Source of the DNA: Parachlamydiales bacterium
GTDB taxonomy: Bacteria; Chlamydiota; Chlamydiia; Chlamydiales; Parachlamydiaceae
Assembly (NCBI GenBank): GCA_020051075.1
Contig: JAGVJP010000083.1
Location: 1 to 41,419, forward strand
Direction: 5' to 3'
Length of the DNA: 41,419 bases
Numbering within the stretch: the first letter of the stretch is position 1; the number at the start of each line of letters is the position of its first letter. The translations under genes were made by a program, and so were the position numbers. Below the pieces are notes generated by a model that saw only the letters and a program-made list of their open reading frames with translations, was not told where the DNA came from and did not search any database. Positions 26,623-34,026 of this stretch are shown one piece after another.

Positions 26623-26872
26623 GTGGGTCGTCAAGCATTCATGATTTTAGTCCAAACGCTTCGCGAGGCCACCAATGAATTCTTGTGACGTGAGCTCGAT
26701 AAAACCATTCTACAATAAAGCGGAAGAGGACTTTCGCATTCCTGAGTAACACACTATCCTGCCCTTATCCTTTCTATCCTCCTCATCCTGTTAATTTTAG
26801 CATGATGGGAAGGATGGTAGGGGAAAAGGGAATGGCTTTGGATAGTATTATTATTTTATAATGTATTTTTAT
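26623..26872. other. gap after array gene 1, with degenerate family A right arm
   Basis: 26753-26820 holds ATCCTGCCCTTATCC and CTATCCTCCTCATCCTGTT, a decayed right arm of family A. A block GATGGGAAGGATGGTAGGGG repeats the sequence before promoter P1. Nothing else is recognised before promoter P2. Confidence 0.6.
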
Positions 26873-26901
26873 TTGTTTATAAATAACGGTTTTGTTACAA
26901 T
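26873..26901 (+). promoter_or_regulatory. promoter P2 of the array
   Basis: TTGTTT, 17 bases and TACAAT, the same as P1 apart from two spacer bases. The flanking sequence is also duplicated. Confidence 0.75.
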
Positions 26902-27042
26902 TGAGTGTAATTAATTTTTACTGAATATGAAACAGCTAGAAGAACGAGAAACCCGAATCTCGCCTGCAGCACATCAATTTCAAATGTAATGCAAAAGTGT
27001 TTTTCATGAATTATTGATATCGAAATCAAATAGGAGAATTTA

Positions 27043-27423
27043 ATGTCTATTCCAGGATCTAGACCGTTAGTAGCACAACTCTCACAACCAGCTGTCGTGT
27101 CGTTATATGGCCGTTTTGCTAATCTTTTCCTTAACCGGGTTGTTGCAGTGGCAGCTATAGCTTTGACGTCCATTGTAGGAGGCTTTTGCGCGCTGGATGG
27201 CACATATGCTCTTCTGGAGAAAACCCCCCTTAAGGGAACCTTCATTCAAACGACCTTCTGTGTTCTGCTGACCGTGGTTAGTGTGACAGCATTAAACATA
27301 TTGCTTACAAAGTGTGTCAATATTCGATTTACACCTCTTGAAATAGTATTCATAGCATCAAGCTCATTTACACTAGCTATTATAGGTGAACCAATATTGT
27401 CCAAATTTCTCAAGCGAAGCTAA
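27043..27423 (+). CDS. array gene 2: small membrane protein, most divergent paralogue
   Basis: A 126-residue member of the array family. It keeps MSIPG, LYGRFANLFLNRVVAVAAIA and a decayed form of the second motif (TKCVNIRFTPLE where others have SKCLKLPFSPLA). At least three hydrophobic stretches are present at about 33-55, 68-90 and 100-115. TAGGAG precedes the start and promoter P2 lies upstream. It ends at 27423 and is followed by a remnant resembling the lexA 3' end, so this copy is a relic of a duplication that carried that junction. Divergence suggests it is the oldest or least constrained copy. Confidence 0.7.
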   Translation: MSIPGSRPLVAQLSQPAVVSLYGRFANLFLNRVVAVAAIALTSIVGGFCALDGTYALLEKTPLKGTFIQTTFCVLLTVVSVTALNILLTKCVNIRFTPLEIVFIASSSFTLAIIGEPILSKFLKRS

Positions 27424-27432
27424 TACTTCCGT

Positions 27433-27468
27433 CAACATCTCTTGAATCGAGATCATGTCTCATTGATG
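27433..27468 (-). pseudogene. fossil of the 3' end of the lexA-like gene
   Basis: CAACATCTCTTGAATCGAGA and three further bases match the lexA-like 3' end at 29232-29254 in 20 of 23 positions, all differences being transitions. After an 11-base gap TCATTGATGA matches TCATCGATGA. On the minus strand it reads LISIQ-like. It stands after array gene 2 as the real lexA end stands after gene 5. Confidence 0.6.
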
Positions 27469-27574
27469 AAAAAACGTTTCTCGAAGCACAAAAACTGCGA
27501 GCGCGAAGCGTTTGTCCTTTTCCCTTAGGTCACTTTATGTGTTTGAGTATGACTTTCTGTAGATCCATTTTTAT

Positions 27575-27603
27575 TTGTTTATAAATAACTGTTTTGTTAC
27601 AAT
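27575..27603 (+). promoter_or_regulatory. promoter P3 of the array
   Basis: A third copy of TTGTTT, 17 bases and TACAAT, before gene 3, again with the ATAAATAACTG spacer type. Genes 4 and 5 have no such copy and may be read from P3. Confidence 0.75.
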
Positions 27604-27679
27604 TGCGAACATTGATTTTTACTGAATGTGATGCAGTTTGAATTGTGAAGAATCGCTACATGACGACTCCTGCACATCA

Positions 27680-27697
27680 CTTTCAGACTAATGAAAG
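27680..27697 (+). promoter_or_regulatory. leader stem-loop of array gene 3
   Basis: CTTTCA-GACTAA-TGAAAG, a perfect 6-bp stem with a 6-base loop, 47 bases before the start codon. Confidence 0.6.
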
Positions 27698-27744
27698 CGT
27701 ATTTTTATACATTATTGATAAACGAATTTAAATTGGAGAATTTT

Positions 27745-28176
27745 ATGTCTATTCCAGGAGTAGGGCCATCGATAGCAGGGCAAGTGGTTCAAGAAGTTAC
27801 TGTGTCAATGTGCGACCGTTTTCTCTACCACTTCCAAAATCGTCTTGTCGCAGCGACTGCGTTGACAGTTTCATCGGCTGTAGGAATCGTTGGTGGGTTA
27901 TTTATCGGCTTTTGGTTAAAGGCAGTGTCAAAACCTTTAATAGAAAAAATATTTCCAAGTATTGATGGAAAGTATGGTAGAAAATCATCAGCCGGATATA
28001 AATTTTGCAAAAATGCTGTTCTCTTTATTACCTGGGCAGCAGTCTTCGTTACATTGAACGTTATTGTTTCAAAATGTTTAAAACTTCCGTTTTCACGTCC
28101 CGCATCAGCAGGAATTTCGGTGATGGGTGCTGGACTAGGTTTTGGGGTGTTTTGGTCTATTATTTCTACTAGGTGA
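27745..28176 (+). CDS. array gene 3: small membrane protein
   Basis: A 143-residue family member. ATG 27745 has TTGGAG upstream and begins MSIPGVGPSIAGQVVQE as in gene 1; the open frame before it covers the leader hairpin and is not coding. It shares with gene 1 the insert containing IFPSIDGKYGRK and the block AAVFVTLNVIVSKCLKLPFS, so genes 1 and 3 form a subgroup. Two or three hydrophobic segments lie at about 34-60, 95-112 and 120-140. Function unknown. Confidence 0.75.
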   Translation: MSIPGVGPSIAGQVVQEVTVSMCDRFLYHFQNRLVAATALTVSSAVGIVGGLFIGFWLKAVSKPLIEKIFPSIDGKYGRKSSAGYKFCKNAVLFITWAAVFVTLNVIVSKCLKLPFSRPASAGISVMGAGLGFGVFWSIISTR

Positions 28177-28231
28177 TCTATTGTGATGCAGCCTGTAGGG
28201 CGAAGAATCGCTACATGACTTCTGCACATGA

Positions 28232-28251
28232 CGTTTGGACTAATGAAAACG
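28232..28251 (+). promoter_or_regulatory. leader stem-loop of array gene 4
   Basis: CGTTT and AAACG pair around a 10-base loop. The base pairs differ from those of gene 3 but the stem is kept, which suggests selection on structure. Confidence 0.5.
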
Positions 28252-28296
28252 TATTTACATCAATTATTGATAAATGAATTCAAATAGGAGAATTTT

Positions 28297-28647
28297 ATGT
28301 CTATTTCAGGATTAGTGCCGTTTTCAGGACAAGCCGCAGAAGCAATTGTATTGGTGTGCGGCCGTTTTGTTAACCTCTTCAAAAACCGTATTGCAGCAGT
28401 GGCAGCTATTGCATTGACAACGATTGTAGGAGCTGTTGGCGGGCTTGTGTGTGCCATTCAACTACTTTCGCTCGAAAAGGAGACGATTGATAGGATATTA
28501 CTTATTACGACGATGCTCGGAGTCTCTTTCACATTGAGCGTTTTGGTTTCAAAATGTCTTAAACTTCCATTTTCACCTCTTGCAACAGTAGGGATTCCAG
28601 TAGGAACGGCTGCGATTGTGGTAGGATGGCTTTTTTTGAAGGATTAA
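28297..28647 (+). CDS. array gene 4: small membrane protein
   Basis: A 116-residue family member of the shorter subgroup (with genes 2 and 5). It begins MSISG, has VCGRFVNLFKNRIAAVAAIA, and SVLVSKCLKLPFSPLATVGI near residue 90. Hydrophobic segments lie at about 32-58, 66-85 and 95-113. TAGGAG precedes ATG 28297. There is no P-type promoter copy before it, so read-through from gene 3 is likely. Function unknown. Confidence 0.75.
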   Translation: MSISGLVPFSGQAAEAIVLVCGRFVNLFKNRIAAVAAIALTTIVGAVGGLVCAIQLLSLEKETIDRILLITTMLGVSFTLSVLVSKCLKLPFSPLATVGIPVGTAAIVVGWLFLKD

Positions 28648-28679
28648 ATGATTCTAATATGCTTTGCTCAAGCCTGCTA

Positions 28680-28723
28680 GAACCCATGTATTGAGATTGT
28701 CCTATGTATTTGTGTCATCGACG
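28680..28723 (-). pseudogene. weaker second fossil of the lexA 3' end
   Basis: TG-ATTGAGAT and TCATCGACG are separated by 17 bases, exactly the spacing of ATTGAGAT and TCATCGATG in the lexA-like gene. The intervening bases match only partly. It stands after array gene 4. Confidence 0.35.
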
Positions 28724-28796
28724 TGTGGATAACACAGGTCATCACAAAAAGCATAAGAGGACTCTACTTCAAACGCTATTGACTGCTGCACATCAT

Positions 28797-28812
28797 TTTC
28801 AGAATAATGAAA
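28797..28812 (+). promoter_or_regulatory. leader stem-loop of array gene 5
   Basis: TTTCA-GAATAA-TGAAA, a perfect 5-bp stem 48 bases before the start codon, extended by a T-G pair. Confidence 0.5.
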
Positions 28813-28860
28813 GCGTATTTATATAAATTATTGATAAATGAATTCAAATAGGAGAATTTT

Positions 28861-29211
28861 ATGTCTATTTCAGGAGTAGGTTCGCTAGCAGGACAAGTCG
28901 CTCAAGAAGCTACTGTATCGCTATGCGGACGTTTTGTTAATCTGTTCCAATACCGTATCGCAGCAGTGGCAGCTATAGCATTGACCTCGTTTGGTGGGAT
29001 GATTGTCGGGCTTTTTGCTGGTGCGGCCATATTGGACAAATTAGGGGAAAAGGGCACCCTGATTTTGATTATCGCTACACCAATTATGACCGCATTGAAT
29101 GTTATGGTTGCAAAATGTCTTAAACTTCCGTTTTCACCCCTTGTAACAGCTGGAGTTGCAGCAGGTGCGGGAGTTTTAACTCTTGTCGCATTAGCAATGG
29201 CTTATGACTAA
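28861..29211 (+). CDS. array gene 5: small membrane protein
   Basis: A 116-residue family member. MSISGVGSLAGQVAQEATVS is close to gene 1, while the second half (NVMVAKCLKLPFSPLVTAGV) is closer to gene 4, so it may be a recombinant. Hydrophobic segments lie at about 36-60, 68-85 and 98-115. TAGGAG precedes the start. Its TAA (29209-29211) overlaps the stop codon of the convergent lexA-like gene. Function unknown. Confidence 0.75.
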   Translation: MSISGVGSLAGQVAQEATVSLCGRFVNLFQYRIAAVAAIALTSFGGMIVGLFAGAAILDKLGEKGTLILIIATPIMTALNVMVAKCLKLPFSPLVTAGVAAGAGVLTLVALAMAYD

Positions 29212-29825
29212 TAGGCTCTGATCAGACCAGCCAACACCCCTTGAATTGAGATCAGCTCGTGTTTGAGCGTCATCGATGAGGGGTGTGGAGCCAGCCCTTC
29301 TAAACGGATGTAATGCCCCTCAGGGTAATATCTCTTCAAGAAGCTGTCGTGCTGGTTGATCAGTCCTAGAACCATTTCTCCTGCTTCGATCTCTTGCCTC
29401 GTTTCGATGAGCAGGAGATCGCCATTGATGATTGACTCCTCTTTAAGGGAATCCCCTTGCACTTGGAGGATGTATGTCGCCTCTGGACTGGCGACCAGGG
29501 CTGCAGGGACAGCCATATTTTCTGACTGAATAAACAGCTCCAATGGATAGCCGATGGAGAGATAGCCGATAAACGGGAGGATGAGTTCGTTTGAATTTTT
29601 TGCTACGACGGCTTCTTTAACGGGCAGAAGAGACCGCTTCGATTGCTTATCTCCTGTCAACACCCCTTTCCGCTGCAAAACCTGTATGTGCTTATAGACA
29701 GTGCCGGTGGAGCTAAAATCAAAATGCTCCATGATCTCACGGTAGGAAGGGGAATAATGATGCTCTTCAATATACCGTTGGATGAAGGTTAAAATTTCAA
29801 ATTGCTTTGCTGTCAGTCCGTGCAT
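29208..29825 (-). CDS. lexA: LexA-like repressor with an atypical cleavage site
   Basis: A 205-residue LexA/S24 protein. The N-terminal winged helix reads LTAKQFEILTFIQRYIEEHH, SPSYREIMEHFDFSSTGTVY and HIQVLQRKGVL. The C-terminal peptidase domain has the nucleophile Ser126 in QGDSLKEE and Lys164 in FLKRYY, in the places of E. coli Ser119 and Lys156. The cleavage site, normally Ala-Gly, reads Ile91-Gly92 in GYLSIGYPLE. LexA represses DNA-damage genes until RecA-stimulated self-cleavage; with Ile at P1 cleavage may be weak or absent. It overlaps the end of the PAP2 gene by 29 bases and is the last gene of a galE-PAP2-lexA unit. Confidence 0.85.
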   Translation of the reverse strand: MHGLTAKQFEILTFIQRYIEEHHYSPSYREIMEHFDFSSTGTVYKHIQVLQRKGVLTGDKQSKRSLLPVKEAVVAKNSNELILPFIGYLSIGYPLELFIQSENMAVPAALVASPEATYILQVQGDSLKEESIINGDLLLIETRQEIEAGEMVLGLINQHDSFLKRYYPEGHYIRLEGLAPHPSSMTLKHELISIQGVLAGLIRAY

Positions 29826-30501
29826 GACCCTTCCGTAGATAGATGAAGAATAAATAGGCCAGAGACCAGGCGACCAGCCACATGATTAACGCTGAAGCAA
29901 GCACATCGGATAAGAAATGCCCGCCTTGAGCGATGCGTGCGAGGCTGAGGAGTCCCCCTAACCCCCAGGCGACAGACATCCCGCCCCAGTATAGCATGGC
30001 GTTCTGCAGGACGGCTCCCAAGATGGCGACAGAGAAGAAATAGAACCCCATGGTGCTATGTCCGCTTGAGAACGATTTCAACGGCTTTGATGAATTTGCA
30101 AGGTTTGGTTGATAAAAGGGGCGAAACGGCTCTGTCCCTCCAAATTCTTCAACTTGGCGTGGGCGGGGACGCTGCCAATTCTCCTTCAAGCCGGCATGGA
30201 CGATCAAGCCTGAACCGATGGCTAGGGTTAGGATAAGGTAGAGGCAGGGGAGTCTCCAGCGTTGATTTGATGGATAGAAGGAGAGGGCGAGTCCGACGAG
30301 AGCAGCGCCAACGGTCAGCCAGGCGGGGATGATGCCATAGCGGTAGATGGCATCCCAAAAGTCATGTTGCGAGAAGAGTCCATCATGGTAGAAAAACCGG
30401 CTCAAGGAGAGGTCGAGCTCGCTCAGCCAGGGCGCTGCCGCTAGAAATAGCAAGATCGGTAGGAGGAATCCTGTCCATGGGTTTAATTTTAAAGTATTCA
30501 T
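29797..30501 (-). CDS. PAP2-family membrane phosphatase
   Basis: A 234-residue integral membrane protein with about five or six hydrophobic segments. The three PAP2 motifs are present: KENWQRPRP, SFSSGHS and ARIAQGGHFLSD, with His as nucleophile and acid/base. Members dephosphorylate undecaprenyl pyrophosphate, phosphatidate or lipid A; which one is not clear, though lipid-A 1-phosphatase or lipid-carrier recycling would suit an envelope context. ATG 30501 is taken; a GTG at 30507 is an alternative. The gene starts 12 bases after galE and runs into lexA. Confidence 0.87.
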   Translation of the reverse strand: MNTLKLNPWTGFLLPILLFLAAAPWLSELDLSLSRFFYHDGLFSQHDFWDAIYRYGIIPAWLTVGAALVGLALSFYPSNQRWRLPCLYLILTLAIGSGLIVHAGLKENWQRPRPRQVEEFGGTEPFRPFYQPNLANSSKPLKSFSSGHSTMGFYFFSVAILGAVLQNAMLYWGGMSVAWGLGGLLSLARIAQGGHFLSDVLASALIMWLVAWSLAYLFFIYLRKGHARTDSKAI

Positions 30502-30512
30502 GTTCACTTATT

Positions 30513-31478
30513 TTAAATTAAAGATTTCCAAGCATGGTCGATCATCTCTTCTAACGTATAGTGTGGCCGCCATTGGAGTTGATTATACGCTTTTTGCGCA
30601 TTTGCAACAAGGGTTGGAGGATCTCCCGCCCGTCGCTTTCCTTCAACGATCTTCAAAGAGCGACCGGTTACCTTCTCGATCGCAGAGAGAACTTCTCTCA
30701 CGCTGTGGCCTTTGCTGTTGCCCAGGTTGTAGAATGCTGTTTCTGATCCATCCATGAGATTCTCTAGTCCTTTCAGATGTGCTGCTGCAAGGTCGTCGAT
30801 GTGGATATAGTCTCGAACGCATGTGCCATCGAAGGTGGGGTAGTCGGTTCCATTGATGGTGACTTCTTTATTGTTTATGAGGTTTCGAAGAGCTAAAGGG
30901 ATGAGGTTGGTGACGGTGGTTTGGAAATTCTTCCTTTTACCTTGAGGATCTCCTCCAGCGGCGTTGAAGTAACGGAAACGGTACGACTTCAGTCCATAGG
31001 CCTTGTCGAAGTCGTCCAGGATATTCTCAACCATCCACTTGGTCATTCCGTAAGGGTTGACAGGGTTGCAAAGATCTCCCTCTTCGATCATGTCAGCTTT
31101 AGGAGTGCCGTAAACGGCTGCTGTTGAGGAGAAGATGAGTTTGTTGACGCGATGGCGCGTCATCGCCTGGAGGAGGGCGAGGGTTCCTGCAACGTTGTTG
31201 TGGTAGTAGAGAGCGGGGTTTTTGACCGATTCACCTACGTCGATGAGGGCAGCAAAATGCATCACAGCTTCGAAACGATGTGCAGCGAAAAGGTCGTCTA
31301 AAGCTTGGGGATCTGTCAACTCACCGACAACCAACTTCCCATCGGGAGTCATCGACTGGTGCCCGCGAGAAAGGTTGTCAAAGACCACTATTTCATAGGA
31401 TTTTTCTTTAACCCGGTGGGCGATGTGGGAGCCGATGAAACCTGCCCCCCCCGTGATAAGAATTTTTGGTTTTGTCAT
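30513..31478 (-). CDS. galE: UDP-glucose 4-epimerase GalE
   Basis: GalE interconverts UDP-glucose and UDP-galactose (or the N-acetyl forms) for surface glycans. The N-terminal NAD-binding motif is ITGGAGFIGSHI, then FDNLSRGH, MHFAALIDVGESV, SSTAAVYG, and the catalytic YGMTK (Tyr-x-x-x-Lys). RYFNAAGGDPQG and DGTCVRDYIHIDDLAAAH are GalE-specific. The length of 321 residues is slightly below the usual 338. It heads the leftward galE-PAP2-lexA unit; no promoter could be fixed. Confidence 0.94.
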   Translation of the reverse strand: MTKPKILITGGAGFIGSHIAHRVKEKSYEIVVFDNLSRGHQSMTPDGKLVVGELTDPQALDDLFAAHRFEAVMHFAALIDVGESVKNPALYYHNNVAGTLALLQAMTRHRVNKLIFSSTAAVYGTPKADMIEEGDLCNPVNPYGMTKWMVENILDDFDKAYGLKSYRFRYFNAAGGDPQGKRKNFQTTVTNLIPLALRNLINNKEVTINGTDYPTFDGTCVRDYIHIDDLAAAHLKGLENLMDGSETAFYNLGNSKGHSVREVLSAIEKVTGRSLKIVEGKRRAGDPPTLVANAQKAYNQLQWRPHYTLEEMIDHAWKSLI

Positions 31479-31849
31479 CTATTTATCTCATCTCCTGAGC
31501 TGCAAACGTCTATTCATGCATTGTTTAGCGCCTTTTCATCTAGAAATCATACCCCATCAGGTCAATCCCGTCTACAAATTGATGAAAAGAGGAAAGAATC
31601 TTTAATACGTCTATTAGTTTTGTATATAATTTTCTTAATTTTTGTTAATATCATGTAAATTATATGTAAAGATATCTAAGTAAATAAAATAAAAATCCTG
31701 TTTTGAGTGTGCTATGAAGATGATTGGCTTCATATTTTCGTTTGGATTCTGCAAATTTATGTTTGTTTATCTCGGGATAACCTCTTCTCAATAAGATCAA
31801 CTTTGTGTTAACATCAAGATCATCAGGGATCAATGAGGTTTGAGCGCGC
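31479..31849. other. divergent galE / HD-phosphodiesterase interval
   Basis: 371 AT-rich bases with no supported gene. A small hairpin ATGAAG-ATGATTGG-CTTCAT lies at about 31713-31732. Promoters for both sides must lie here but no -35/-10 pair of normal spacing stands out. GAGG before 31850 is the ribosome site of the next gene. Confidence 0.5.
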
Positions 31850-34018
31850 ATGAGTGATCGAATGAGTGCCCTAGAGAACCAGCAAGAGCTTAAATTTGCT
31901 GGGGAACAAGGTTTTTTTGATAAGAGCAGGGTTATCCGTTACAGCATCATACTCATGCTCGTGATCACTTTATTCATGTTTCTCCACCATAGAGAAATTC
32001 AGGTGGAGAATCTAGAACTCAACACCATCGCACCGAGCTATATTGTCTCTCAAGTCAGTTTTGACTTTCCCGATGAAGAGGCAACGCTCATTCTGAGGCA
32101 GGATGCCCTCAGAGATGTTGGGAGAATTTATGCGTTGTCGCAGAAAGACGTCACGCAGAAGCGGATCGAGTTCGAAAATTTTCTTCTATACAATCAATCT
32201 TGGCAGGACGAAGGGTCGGGAAATGTCTTCAACACCTTATACAACGCTACTGACACGATGGAACGGGCGTTGTTGGACATTCGTTTCACCGATGCGCTAA
32301 CCTATGAAACTCTTGAACGGTTAGGGTTTCCACTGAAAAATTATATCGTCTACCTTCCAAATACTTCTGAGAATGCTATTCTTCCGTCTTCTGTTTGGGC
32401 TAATATACAGGAACACTTCTTCAATTCTAACGCTTACAACCCTTTAGTCATCAGCTTAATTTTCGAGTTCTTTAAAAATGCTCCTTGGCATATCGAAGAT
32501 GATATCGTCGCACAGCAGCTCCTACGCAGGAAGATTCAAGCTGAAGTGCCGGAGAAGATGACCCACGTCAGTGCGGGAAAACGGATCATCGGTCAGGGAG
32601 ATCGGGTGACTTCTCGCCATATGGCGATGCTGCAAGCGATGAAGACAGAACTTGGCGTCAGCCGAAATCTAAACCACCCCTTGACTCACTTGGGATCACT
32701 GATCCTCACGCTCTTATTCGTCGGAGTCTTTCTCAGCTATTTCCAAATCAACCAGCCCCTACTGCTGACCTCAAACCGCAAACTCTTCCTCCTAGTCACC
32801 ATCATCATATTGACTTTGGGTCTTTCTAAACTGGCTGAATTTTTCCTGCTAAGCTCCCGCAACAGTTTAATCGAGATCATCCGCTACCCGATATTCGTCC
32901 CTTTGGCTGCAATTCTTGTGTGTAATTTGATTAACCCTTCCGTTGCCACTTTTACAGCAGGATTTTTAACGATCAGTTCAGCCATAGCACTTGCATTCGA
33001 TTGGCAAGGGTTCTTGATTTTCAATCTGATTGCTTCTCTCGTCGCCATCTTGAGTACACACTCGCTGCGCCGACGAAAAGAGATTTTCATTGTCTGCCTG
33101 AAAGCATGGCTCTGCACTGTCGCAGCTATCGTCGCTTTACATCTCTATACGAGCAATTATAACGAATGGTCTGTCCTAGCCGACATTGGCAGCACATGCT
33201 TCTTCATGCTATTGACAGCAGTCCTCGTTGTTGGGATCCTTCCTCTCCTCGAAGCGAGTTTCTCTATCATGACCGATGTGACGCTGATGGAATACATGGA
33301 TCCGAACCACGACCTCTTGCGCCGTTTGACCATTGAAGCGCCTGGAACTTACCAGCACTCTGTCGTCGTTGGCAACCTCGCTGAGGCAGCTGCTCTCGCC
33401 ATCCAAGCTAACGGCCTTTTCTGCCGCGTTGCGACCCTTTATCACGATATCGGCAAGATGGCAACATCGCAGTACTTCACTGAAAATCAACTTGGTGATG
33501 TCAACATCCATCAGCTCCTCACCCCCCAGGAATCTGCTCAGGTGATTATGGCGCATGTCCCAGAAGGCGTTGCCTTAGCTCGTGAAGCTGGTCTGCCTGA
33601 ACCGATCATCGACATCATCAAGGAACACCACGGCACCACGTTGGTCTATTACTTCTACCGAAAACAACTTGACCGGATGAACGGTGATGAAAGCAAGGTC
33701 GATGAGCGGGAATTTCGTTATGCTGGTCCGAAACCTCGCAGCAAGGAGTCTGGCATCATCATGATTGCAGATTCTTTTGAGGCGGCATCGCGGTCCTTGG
33801 AACGGGTCACTGAAGAGGCATTGACAGAACTGATCGACAGGATTGTAAGAGAAAAGATCGAGGACGGTCAATTCGATCAGTGCCTCTTAACGTTTGAAGA
33901 GCTTTCCATCGTCAAGCGGATGTTAGTTAAAACATTGCTGGCCGCCGGCCACTCGCGCATTAAATACCCAGCGCATAAAGAAAAGGGGATACATGAACAC
34001 TTTGAAGAGAGTTCTTAA
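31850..34018 (+). CDS. 7TM-HD domain phosphodiesterase, PgpH/YqfF-like
   Basis: A 722-residue membrane protein. One membrane segment (about residues 28-46) is followed by an extracytoplasmic 7TMR-HDED-like region to about 275, then about seven membrane segments to about 480, and a cytoplasmic HD domain. The HD motif is YHDIGK with His532-Asp533, and the domain begins at TYQHSVVVGNLAEAA. In Listeria and Bacillus PgpH hydrolyses cyclic di-AMP; chlamydiae are reported to make that nucleotide, so this is a reasonable substrate here. ATG 31850 is preceded by GAGG. The downstream helicase follows after eight bases. Confidence 0.88.
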   Translation: MSDRMSALENQQELKFAGEQGFFDKSRVIRYSIILMLVITLFMFLHHREIQVENLELNTIAPSYIVSQVSFDFPDEEATLILRQDALRDVGRIYALSQKDVTQKRIEFENFLLYNQSWQDEGSGNVFNTLYNATDTMERALLDIRFTDALTYETLERLGFPLKNYIVYLPNTSENAILPSSVWANIQEHFFNSNAYNPLVISLIFEFFKNAPWHIEDDIVAQQLLRRKIQAEVPEKMTHVSAGKRIIGQGDRVTSRHMAMLQAMKTELGVSRNLNHPLTHLGSLILTLLFVGVFLSYFQINQPLLLTSNRKLFLLVTIIILTLGLSKLAEFFLLSSRNSLIEIIRYPIFVPLAAILVCNLINPSVATFTAGFLTISSAIALAFDWQGFLIFNLIASLVAILSTHSLRRRKEIFIVCLKAWLCTVAAIVALHLYTSNYNEWSVLADIGSTCFFMLLTAVLVVGILPLLEASFSIMTDVTLMEYMDPNHDLLRRLTIEAPGTYQHSVVVGNLAEAAALAIQANGLFCRVATLYHDIGKMATSQYFTENQLGDVNIHQLLTPQESAQVIMAHVPEGVALAREAGLPEPIIDIIKEHHGTTLVYYFYRKQLDRMNGDESKVDEREFRYAGPKPRSKESGIIMIADSFEAASRSLERVTEEALTELIDRIVREKIEDGQFDQCLLTFEELSIVKRMLVKTLLAAGHSRIKYPAHKEKGIHEHFEESS

Positions 34019-34026
34019 AGGAGACA

